The translations under genes and the position numbers were made by a program. This document shows, piece by piece, positions 8,353 through 15,259 of a stretch of DNA of 64,000 bases. Under the pieces are notes generated by a model. The model had not been told where the DNA came from. It did no database searches and saw only the letters and a list, made by a program, of their open reading frames with translations. The stretch is taken from positions 186,001 to 250,000 of the forward strand of contig JBAWXZ010000001.1 in NCBI GenBank assembly GCA_037143795.1, in the 5' to 3' direction. This DNA is from Firm-13 sp037143795 (GTDB lineage Bacteria > Bacillota > Clostridia > Saccharofermentanales > Saccharofermentanaceae). Within the stretch, counting starts at the first letter, position 1. The number at the start of each line of letters is the position of its first letter.

Positions 8353-8860
8353 AAATGGATGCAAGCCGTAAATCCTGCATGCACAGCCATGACAGAACCG
8401 GTTTCATTTGCTCCCACTTTGCCGACTTCTCTTCCTGACTGTTGAGCAGACCCTTCAGTTCATTAATCTTATTAAAAATGCCGCTCTTTTCTTCGTCCGT
8501 GAAATTATCGTCATCAACGACTCTCTCTGTTGCCTGGTTAAACGGAGCATTCATATCAATATTCATCGTCTGAGCTGTTGCAGATATCAACTGGCCGCTT
8601 GTCTTATTTGCTGCGTCGTATTCCAGTTTTGCAAGGTAAATCCGCAATTTGGCAACGATAAGGGGTAAGTCCAGCCGGCGCATATCTCCGCGCGGGCTTT
8701 CGGGCCCGGAAAGGCTGTCAAAATAGCCGGGAATTATATGCCCGAAGACAGACGAAGTCTTTTCCCAGGCATCAACAACTTCTTCACTGCATCCCTCTTC
8801 ATAAGCATGTTCGCACATCTGCATGAATTCGTTAATTTGCTCGATAATATTATCTCTCAT
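8321..8860 (-). CDS. Uncharacterised 179-residue protein
   Basis: I do not recognise this protein with confidence. It has 179 residues, no signal peptide, and appears mostly helical: an acidic N-terminal half (MRDNIIEQINEFMQMCEHAYEEG), a middle helix with LIVAKLRIYLAKLEYDAA, an acidic stretch VVDDDNFTDEEKSGI, then a predicted helix ELKGLLNSQEEKSAKWEQMKPVL and a hydrophobic tail (ASIFIPLVADVLK). The K-W-E-x-x-K-P-V-L plus hydrophobic tail resembles the C-terminal end of several uncharacterised Bacillota proteins, from memory only. The open frame extends 59 codons further up, but GGGAGG lies just before the ATG at 8860, so I chose that start. It is divergent from ptsI and overlaps the DUF3788 gene at its tail. 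Confidence 0.7.
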   Translation of the reverse strand: MRDNIIEQINEFMQMCEHAYEEGCSEEVVDAWEKTSSVFGHIIPGYFDSLSGPESPRGDMRRLDLPLIVAKLRIYLAKLEYDAANKTSGQLISATAQTMNIDMNAPFNQATERVVDDDNFTDEEKSGIFNKINELKGLLNSQEEKSAKWEQMKPVLSWLCMQDLRLASIFIPLVADVLK

Positions 8861-8985
8861 AATCTTTCCTCCCTGCATTTTATTTGTATCTATATCATAT
8901 CCCCTTTTTGTGAAAAAGTAACGGTGCCGGTGCATATTCGGGTTGTTTTCCCGGGTCAAATTTTCGACTGTATCAAATTCAAGTA

Positions 8986-9031
8986 TTGATTGTTTGTGAT
9001 CGTGTGATAAAATACAATCATAAACGATCAC
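8986..9031 (+). promoter_or_regulatory. ptsI promoter with dyad operator
   Basis: TTGATT (8986-8991) and TAAAAT (9008-9013) are 16 bases apart and form a good promoter for the ptsI operon. An inverted repeat straddles the -10 box: GTGATCGT at 8996-9003 and ACGATCAC at 9024-9031, with the similarity continuing inward (GTGAT / ATGAT). The position would block transcription when occupied. The likely binder is the DeoR-family regulator encoded third in this operon, by analogy with FruR-type autoregulation; that link is inferred. Confidence 0.6.
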
Positions 9032-9073
9032 GTTCAATTTGCAATGTACAAACAGATCGATGAGGTGACGGAT

Positions 9074-10786
9074 ATGTCGGGAATTGTTGTATTTAAGGGA
9101 ATTGGAATTGGTAAATGCCAGCTAATCAAGGATGATCCGATTCAAATAAGCGATGAACTTATTTTGCCGGAAAAAATTGCAGAAGAAATCGCGAGATATG
9201 AATATGCCAAAGCAAAGGTAATCGTACAGCTGAATGCACTTAAGGATCATACTCTTCTGACGGTCGGTGAAAAAGAAGCAATGATTTTTGATGCCCATCT
9301 GATGATGATCGATGATCCTATGCTCGTTGATGCAACAACAGATAAAATCCGGCAGCGGGAAACAGCTGAAGCATCTGTAACCTCAGCCCGTAACGAACTG
9401 GTTGCCATGTTCAGCCAGATTGAGGATCCATATATCCGTGAACGTGCGCGGGATATAGAAGATGTGTCTGACAGTCTTGTTAAAACCCTTCTCGGCATTG
9501 ATACAATCAACCTCTCCCTTCTCAGTGAACCTGCAATCATTGTTGCACGGGACCTGAAGCCCTCCGAAACAGTAATGCTGAATGATCAGGTAAAAGGGAT
9601 TATTCTGGAAACCGGCAGCGTTACAAGCCATGCTGCGATTGTTGCCAAAGCTAAAGGCATCCCGACTATTATCGGTTATGCCGGAATCTGCAGCATAGTT
9701 CAAAGCGGCGACATTATTGTACTGGATGCACGCAAAAACCAAGTCCTTATCAACCCGGATGAAGAATCCTTTGCTGTCTATCAGGAGCGGATGAATTGTG
9801 AATTGCAGGAAAAGATCCGTCTTTCCTCACTCAAGGATCTTGAGGCAATTACTCTTGACGGTCATAAAATCAAGCTGTACGGAAATGTCGGCTCCCTGCA
9901 GGACACCTTGCTGGTGAAATCCCAGGGAGGACGCGGCGTCGGACTAATGCGGACCGAATTTCTTTATATGGACAACAGTCACTTTCCAACTGAGGAAGAA
10001 CAATTTGACCAGTATCACCGGATAGCACAGGCAGCAGGAGAAGAAGTTATCATTCGGACACTTGATATCGGCGGTGATAAGACTCTTCCCTATTTTACAT
10101 TTCCTGAAGAATCAAACCCGTTTCTCGGTTTCCGGGCCATTCGCTTCTGCCTCGAAAATCCGGCAATTTTCAAGACACAACTGCGTGCGATTCTTAGAGC
10201 AAGCCATTATGGGAAAGTTAAAATCATGTTTCCCATGATTGCAACCATGCAGGAGTTTCGTGCCGGCAAAGTTATGGTCCGAGAGGTACAGTCCGAGCTT
10301 CGCAGTGAAGGAATTCCTTTTGATGAAAAGATTGAAATCGGTATTATGCTGGAAATCCCTGCCGCTGTATTAATAACGGACCTACTCGCCAAAGAAGTCG
10401 ATTTCTTCAGTATTGGTACAAATGACCTCTGTCAGTATACATTAGCTGTCGACCGGATGAATAGTCATGTATCACACCTCTATCAGCCGCTGAATCCCAG
10501 CATTATCAGGCTTATTGATATTGCTGTAAAAGGTGCACATTCCTGTGGCCGTGAAATTGGAATCTGCGGAGAAATGGCTTCCGACGAAATTGCTGCGCTG
10601 GTATTGATAGGACTGGGTGTCGACGAACTTTCAATCAGTCCATCCATGATACCCCTGATTAAAGAGAAAATCCGGTCAGTTTATATGAAAGACCTGCAGG
10701 AATGGGTCGAACCGATAAAACATCTGGATTCACAGGACGATATCGTTGCCAGCCTTGAGAGGAGTCTTGAGCATGTTAATTGCTGA
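9074..10786 (+). CDS. ptsI: PTS enzyme I (PEP-protein phosphotransferase)
   Basis: Enzyme I takes phosphate from phosphoenolpyruvate and passes it to His15 of HPr, starting the PTS relay in the cytoplasm. The protein has 570 residues, the normal length. The N-terminal domain carries the phosphorylated histidine in GSVTSHAAI (His186); the C-terminal TIM barrel has the PEP-binding motifs GVGLMRTEFLYMD, LDIGGDKTLPYF, FRAIRFCLE, and the Cys of GICGEMASD. The start at 9074 follows GAGGTG; an ATG ten codons earlier lacks a site. The gene heads the operon ptsI-EIIA-fruR-fruK and overlaps the next gene by 14 bases. In most Bacillota ptsI forms an operon with ptsH; here ptsH is in the convergent gene set. 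Confidence 0.95.
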   Translation: MSGIVVFKGIGIGKCQLIKDDPIQISDELILPEKIAEEIARYEYAKAKVIVQLNALKDHTLLTVGEKEAMIFDAHLMMIDDPMLVDATTDKIRQRETAEASVTSARNELVAMFSQIEDPYIRERARDIEDVSDSLVKTLLGIDTINLSLLSEPAIIVARDLKPSETVMLNDQVKGIILETGSVTSHAAIVAKAKGIPTIIGYAGICSIVQSGDIIVLDARKNQVLINPDEESFAVYQERMNCELQEKIRLSSLKDLEAITLDGHKIKLYGNVGSLQDTLLVKSQGGRGVGLMRTEFLYMDNSHFPTEEEQFDQYHRIAQAAGEEVIIRTLDIGGDKTLPYFTFPEESNPFLGFRAIRFCLENPAIFKTQLRAILRASHYGKVKIMFPMIATMQEFRAGKVMVREVQSELRSEGIPFDEKIEIGIMLEIPAAVLITDLLAKEVDFFSIGTNDLCQYTLAVDRMNSHVSHLYQPLNPSIIRLIDIAVKGAHSCGREIGICGEMASDEIAALVLIGLGVDELSISPSMIPLIKEKIRSVYMKDLQEWVEPIKHLDSQDDIVASLERSLEHVNC

Positions 10787-11222
10787 AAACCTGATTGCCC
10801 TGGATCTTGCGGCTGCTGATAAACAGCAGATAATACAGATCCTTGCCGAAAAGGCTGCAAAAGCCGGTCGAATAAACAGTGTGTCAAAATATGCCTCAGC
10901 CGTTATGCAGCGTGAATTTGATTACAGTACCGCTATAGGGTTCGGAACTGCAATTTCACATGGCAAGAGTGATTCAGTTATTGATCCTTTCCTGATGTTT
11001 GCTACTCTAAAAGTGACGAATTGGCTTGGGCAGGATAACGAACCGGTGAATATGATATTTCTTATAGGTGTTCCGGCTGACGCACCTTCCATTATCCATC
11101 TGAAGATTCTTGCCAGGCTTTCCAGGCTGATAATGCACAGGGAGTTCCGGGCAGCACTTCAGTCAGCCGAATCATCAAGCTCCGTCTTTAAATTATTAAC
11201 GGATTTCGAACTTGATTTTTGA
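10773..11222 (+). CDS. PTS EIIA, fructose/mannitol class
   Basis: Cytoplasmic phosphocarrier of 149 residues in the PTS_EIIA type 2 family. It accepts phosphate from HPr and gives it to an EIIB. The active histidine is His63 in GFGTAISHGKSD, and the C-terminal VNMIFLIGVPADAPSIIHL segment is typical of fructose-type EIIA domains. It is a stand-alone protein here, whereas in FruA it is usually fused to EIIBC. The ATG at 10773 has GAGAGGAG 8 bases upstream, inside the end of ptsI. No fructose EIIBC is encoded in the window, so its partner is uncertain: it could serve the mannitol-type EIICB of this island or a permease elsewhere. Confidence 0.88.
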   Translation: MLIAENLIALDLAAADKQQIIQILAEKAAKAGRINSVSKYASAVMQREFDYSTAIGFGTAISHGKSDSVIDPFLMFATLKVTNWLGQDNEPVNMIFLIGVPADAPSIIHLKILARLSRLIMHREFRAALQSAESSSSVFKLLTDFELDF

Positions 11223-11264
11223 TATGATGACTAATAGAAATGAAAAATATTTCGGAGGATAAAT

Positions 11265-12035
11265 ATGCTGCCAGGAGAAAGAAGAAACAACATTCTGGAA
11301 ATGCTTCAGATTAACCGGTCAATTACGGTACAGAGTCTGTGCGATACAATGGCTGCTTCGGAAGCTACTATCCGCCGTGACCTTTCCGTTCTGGAAAATG
11401 AAGGAAAACTCGAGAGGACACATGGCGGAGCCATTTTATCGAGCCGTATGAAATTAGAATTTGAAGACAGTTTTTATCAGAAAGAGACGCAATTCCCCTC
11501 GCAAAAGCGGGCAATAGCAAAAAAGGCATTTGAATTTTTAAACGAAAACGACAGCATCGTGCTCGACTCAGGTACAACAACCAGGGAACTCGCCCGACTT
11601 ATCGGGCAGTCTATGCTTCACATTACCGTGATTACGAATTCAACTATGCTTTCCGGTGAAATTTCCAACAATCCCAATGTTGCGCTGTTTGTGCTCGGAG
11701 GTAAAGTCAGACTCAATGTTCTGTCTTCCGTCGGGAATATTGCGATAGATACACTTCGGCGGTTTAATGTCGACAAAGCTTTTGTTGCTGTAAACGGTCT
11801 CTCGGCCGAATCCGGACTTACAACACCTGATATTGATGAAGCGGATGTAAAAAGGGCTATGCTTGCCTCAGCATCCGAACGATTTGTACTGGCTGACCAC
11901 AGCAAATTCAACCGTGTTGCGATGTGTCAGATCGCACCTATTTCAATGGTTGACAAAATCATAACTGATAATGATCTTGAAGCCGGTATGCTTGCACAGT
12001 TTGAAACAAGCGGTATCCAGATTTTTCGCGCATGA
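11265..12035 (+). CDS. fruR: DeoR-family sugar regulator (FruR-like)
   Basis: Transcription repressor of 256 residues. Residues 1-56 form the DeoR winged helix (ERRNNILEMLQINRSITVQSLCDTMAASEATIRRDLSVLENEGKLERTHGGA seen in parts), and residues 70-235 form the sugar-phosphate sensing domain with LDSGTTTRELARL and the closing VLADHSKFN. Regulators of this type next to fruK usually respond to fructose 1-phosphate. The site CGGAGGA precedes the ATG. It probably controls its own operon through the dyad at 8996-9031. The symbol is assigned by neighbourhood with fruK and is less certain than the family. Confidence 0.85.
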   Translation: MLPGERRNNILEMLQINRSITVQSLCDTMAASEATIRRDLSVLENEGKLERTHGGAILSSRMKLEFEDSFYQKETQFPSQKRAIAKKAFEFLNENDSIVLDSGTTTRELARLIGQSMLHITVITNSTMLSGEISNNPNVALFVLGGKVRLNVLSSVGNIAIDTLRRFNVDKAFVAVNGLSAESGLTTPDIDEADVKRAMLASASERFVLADHSKFNRVAMCQIAPISMVDKIITDNDLEAGMLAQFETSGIQIFRA

Positions 12036-12079
12036 ACGCAGATGAAATCAGTCAGAATATTAGTAAGCTGAGGTAGAAT

Positions 12080-13012
12080 ATGATTACAACAGTGACACTG
12101 AACCCGGCCATTGACCGAACAATTATCGTAAATCAATTCGAGTATGGATCTGTGAACCGAGTTGCAACCAGCCGTGAAGATATCGGAGGAAAAGGGATCA
12201 ATGTAGCCCGAATCCTTCTGGCACTTGGTACTTCGTCCAGAGCAGTCGGATTCATCGGCAGGACCAATTATCCGCAGGCGCTGACGCTTCTTCAAAAGGA
12301 TGCGATTCCGACAGAATTTATATTCATTGATGCACCGACGCGCACTAACATAAAATTGCTTGAAAGCAGTACTCACACAACCACAGATATTAACGAAGCC
12401 GGATTTGCAGTAAGTGAACAGGACCTTGAAGCTGTCATGCAGCTTGTCAGTTCATTTGCAGACCAGAGCACGTTCATTGTTTTCAGCGGCAGTGTACCTA
12501 AAGGTCTTGATTCTTCAACCTATCGTAAAATGATTGAGAAACTGCCCCCGCATTGCAAAGTTGCCCTTGATGCCGAAGGTATGCTTCTTATGGAAAGCCT
12601 GAAGGCAGAGCCTTTTCTGATCAAGCCCAATATCCATGAACTGGAAAGCGCTCTCGGGCGCACACTTGGCAGCAACACGGAAGTTGTCGGCGCTGCAAAC
12701 GATCTGATCCGGCTATACAATATCACCTATGTCCTTGTTTCAATGGGAGGCAACGGCAGTATTCTTGTTACAAAGGATCAGGCGCTATATGCCGCTCCCC
12801 TTTCAGTCAATGTTAAAGGAACTGTCGGGGCGGGCGATTCCATGCTGGCCGGCTTCATACATGGGCTCGCACAGGGTTTTGACATCCCGGCATCACTCGC
12901 CTGGGCAACGGCATGCGGTGCACTCGCCGTCAGTCAGGAAGGAACACAGGCATTTGAAAAAAGCGATGTTGAAAAATTGGCTGCCCTGGTTCTTATATCA
13001 GCAATAAGTTGA
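12080..13012 (+). CDS. fruK: 1-Phosphofructokinase
   Basis: PfkB-family kinase that converts fructose 1-phosphate and ATP to fructose 1,6-bisphosphate. It has 310 residues, the usual length. Visible motifs: the N-terminal TVTLNPAIDRT, the sugar-site GGKGINVAR (36-44), and the ATP-site GTVGAGDS (247-254) with the catalytic Asp253. These fit FruK better than LacC (tagatose-6-phosphate kinase), although the two families are close and LacC-like activity cannot be excluded by eye. It lies 44 bases after fruR and ends the operon before a bidirectional stem-loop. Its substrate may come from the dehydrogenase at 13456-14724, as argued in the findings. Confidence 0.88.
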   Translation: MITTVTLNPAIDRTIIVNQFEYGSVNRVATSREDIGGKGINVARILLALGTSSRAVGFIGRTNYPQALTLLQKDAIPTEFIFIDAPTRTNIKLLESSTHTTTDINEAGFAVSEQDLEAVMQLVSSFADQSTFIVFSGSVPKGLDSSTYRKMIEKLPPHCKVALDAEGMLLMESLKAEPFLIKPNIHELESALGRTLGSNTEVVGAANDLIRLYNITYVLVSMGGNGSILVTKDQALYAAPLSVNVKGTVGAGDSMLAGFIHGLAQGFDIPASLAWATACGALAVSQEGTQAFEKSDVEKLAALVLISAIS

Positions 13013-13055
13013 TTCAATTTATCGATTTGTCCGCTGTCCATGAGAAAACAAATTT

Positions 13056-13092
13056 AAAACGCCGGACTGCCCGAAAAGGCAGTCCGGCGTTA
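13056..13092. terminator. Shared stem-loop between fruK and ptsH
   Basis: Perfect stem AACGCCGGACTGCC (13059-13072) with GGCAGTCCGGCGTT (13078-13091) and a 5-base loop. On the minus strand it is followed by a TTTT run, so it should terminate the mtl-ptsH transcript; on the plus strand the T run is short but the stem is strong enough to act on the fruK transcript as well. Confidence 0.8.
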
Positions 13093-13120
13093 TGCATTTC
13101 AGGGTTAAAGTCAGATTCGT

Positions 13121-13372
13121 TCAGCTTTCAAAAAAGCTGCTCAAAAGAGCAGCGCCCTCTTCTTCGTCAATTCCGGTTACTTCGATAGTGAGCGGCGTTC
13201 CGAAAGAAGCGCCAAGAGACATTATCCCCAGAATGCTTTTTGGATTTATATGAATGGTGTCTTTGACAAGGGATATATTGCTTTTGATTAGTTGGCAGAC
13301 TTTAACCAGTTCGGTGGCCGGGCGGGCATGCAGGCCTTCCTTGAAGGGTACGGTTACTTGAATTGTTTGCAT
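13121..13372 (-). CDS. ptsH: HPr phosphocarrier
   Basis: Small PTS carrier of 83 residues that relays phosphate from enzyme I to the EIIA proteins. His15 lies in GLHARPAT and the regulatory Ser46 lies in NPKSILGIMSLG, both at the textbook positions, so the protein could also be phosphorylated by HPr kinase and act with CcpA. AGGAGA precedes the ATG. It follows the sugar dehydrogenase by 83 bases on the same strand and is the last gene before the stem-loop. It may be the general HPr or one dedicated to this island; the window alone cannot tell. Confidence 0.95.
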   Translation of the reverse strand: MQTIQVTVPFKEGLHARPATELVKVCQLIKSNISLVKDTIHINPKSILGIMSLGASFGTPLTIEVTGIDEEEGAALLSSFFES

Positions 13373-13455
13373 TTTGATCTCTCCTGTCTTTGTTGCAGAT
13401 GCGGTGGTTTGCGTAAATATGTGACAGATAAAAATTCATGTGCTGATGTCTCATG

Positions 13456-14724
13456 TTATTTCAGAATTGGTGATTCATGTGACAGCAGATATTTTTCAGC
13501 TTCAGCATTCCAGAGTCCGTTGTGTCTGTCACAGATTGAACTTAGTTCTGCCAGCATCGGATTGCATTCACCCAGGGCGGCAAATTCATCAATTGCTGTC
13601 AGCGGCATGGATATACCGGTATATATCAACTTCTTACCCCCTGGAATCTGCGGCAGGTGCAGAGTTGCCTCAGCTGCAGCGTCAAGACCTCCGACATGGG
13701 TTACCATAACCGCCGGATTAATAATATGACCGGAGCTCAGGGCGAGGGATTCACGCATGTCATCCGTATTTCCGCCGGTAGTACCAATAACATGGGTGGC
13801 ATTGTAGTGAACGTTGTAATAGTTAAGCGGAGCTGAGAACTTTGAATCAATTGGACCGGCAAAAAAATTCAGGCATCCATCATGACCGAGAATCCTGTCG
13901 GCCAGTTCGCAGACAGCACTTACCGGTGCAAAGGCAAACACATCGTCAAATCCCTGGCCGCCTGACAGGGCAATCAGTTCAGCAGCCGGATCAGTCATAT
14001 CCGCAGTATTTATGAACTGCAGTTCAACGCCTTCCGCGGCTTCCCTTTCAGCAGGAAAAAGGCTCCTGGCGCGCTCAAGACGCTCTTCACTTATGTCGGT
14101 TACAATCAGCTGTGACGGTTTGATATCGCCGTGCAGGGCATAATCAACGGCTCCAAGTCCCATCGGACCGGCACCGGCAATTATTGCCAGACGACCGCCT
14201 CGACGGATTCCCATAATATGTTGGTAAATGCCTGCCTGAGTATGAAAGCTTGCATGGTAAGCACCGATAATACAGCTCATCGGCTCCGCGAGGGATGCCA
14301 GAAAGAATGCGTCCCCGTCATATGGAAGAAGGCATCCGAGTTCCATCACCTGATGAGGCAGAATACAATAGGTTGCCGCTCCTCCGCAATACCGGAAAGA
14401 ATAACCAGGGGAATCCATGCTGCCCTTGTAGTTAAGGGCCGGCTGAATAGCATATCGGTCACCAGTCGCAAACTGCTTTTTCCATTTTTCTCCGACTTCG
14501 ACGATTTCTCCGGCGAATTCATGGCCGATAATCACCGGGAACTCAGAAATATCATTAGGAACCCTTTTATGGCGCGAGCCCTGAATAGCTGCTTTATATG
14601 AGGACATGCAAATGCTGTCGGAAATAATGCGGACCAAAATTTCATCATCTGCAATGGAAGGCAATTCAAAATGGTCAAGGCGCAAATCATTCTCACCGTG
14701 AAGGCGAACTGCTGATGTAATCAT
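13456..14724 (-). CDS. L-sorbose-1-phosphate reductase-like dehydrogenase
   Basis: Medium-chain (zinc) dehydrogenase of 422 residues resembling SorE, which interconverts L-sorbose 1-phosphate and D-glucitol 6-phosphate with NAD(P)H. The family features seen are Cys39 in SDSICMSSYK, His68-Glu69 in IIGHEFAGE, Glu147 in SLAEPMSC as likely catalytic zinc ligands, and the nucleotide site GAGPMG (184-189). The four-cysteine structural zinc site of classical alcohol dehydrogenases is absent, as in SorE relatives. It occupies the position where mtlD (mannitol-1-phosphate 5-dehydrogenase) usually follows mtlA-mtlR-mtlF. The substrate is therefore open: glucitol 6-phosphate, or mannitol 1-phosphate giving fructose 1-phosphate. 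GAGGG precedes the ATG. Confidence 0.82.
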   Translation of the reverse strand: MITSAVRLHGENDLRLDHFELPSIADDEILVRIISDSICMSSYKAAIQGSRHKRVPNDISEFPVIIGHEFAGEIVEVGEKWKKQFATGDRYAIQPALNYKGSMDSPGYSFRYCGGAATYCILPHQVMELGCLLPYDGDAFFLASLAEPMSCIIGAYHASFHTQAGIYQHIMGIRRGGRLAIIAGAGPMGLGAVDYALHGDIKPSQLIVTDISEERLERARSLFPAEREAAEGVELQFINTADMTDPAAELIALSGGQGFDDVFAFAPVSAVCELADRILGHDGCLNFFAGPIDSKFSAPLNYYNVHYNATHVIGTTGGNTDDMRESLALSSGHIINPAVMVTHVGGLDAAAEATLHLPQIPGGKKLIYTGISMPLTAIDEFAALGECNPMLAELSSICDRHNGLWNAEAEKYLLSHESPILK

Positions 14725-14786
14725 AATATTTCCCTCTTCTCTTCTGATGCAGTAAAATTCATCCCTTAACTGATTGCATGTAAATA

Positions 14787-15236
14787 TTACAGTGCAATCG
14801 TTTTATAAACATATTCAATATCCGTCGTTGTAAACAGCTTTTTCAAAGATTCTTCGTCACATTCCATAAATATTGTCGCAACTTTGGACAATATTTCCAG
14901 ATGGTCATCACCTGCACCGGCAATCCCAACCAGAATGTAAGCTTTTTCGTCACCGAAATCTATGCCGTCCGGATATTGAAGTACAACCAACCCTGAATTG
15001 ATTATCTGGGCACGCCCGCTGTTTGTACAGTGCGGCAAAGCCAATCCGGAGCCCATATAAATGGATACTTCTTTTTCACGTTCAATCATGCTGTCAATAT
15101 AAGCAGGGGTTACTGAACCCAGCGCAACAAGAAGTTCTCCGGTCTGCCGTATAGCGGAGTATTTGTCTGTTGACGGCAACCCTAGAAGGATCGATTCCCT
15201 GGAAAATAAATTATGATTATTTGAAATACTGCTCAT
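14787..15236 (-). CDS. mtlF: PTS mannitol-type EIIA
   Basis: Stand-alone EIIA of 149 residues that passes phosphate from HPr to the EIIB domain of MtlA. His69 in GSGLALPHC is the phosphorylated residue; the C-terminal YILVGIAGAGDDHLEILSKVATIF matches mannitol EIIA. I start at the ATG at 15236, eight bases after AAGGAG; the GTG one codon earlier is five bases away and less likely. It lies 23 bases after the regulator gene, in the common mtlA-mtlR-mtlF order. Confidence 0.9.
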   Translation of the reverse strand: MSSISNNHNLFSRESILLGLPSTDKYSAIRQTGELLVALGSVTPAYIDSMIEREKEVSIYMGSGLALPHCTNSGRAQIINSGLVVLQYPDGIDFGDEKAYILVGIAGAGDDHLEILSKVATIFMECDEESLKKLFTTTDIEYVYKTIAL

Positions 15237-15259
15237 CACATCATCTCCTTATTTTATGA

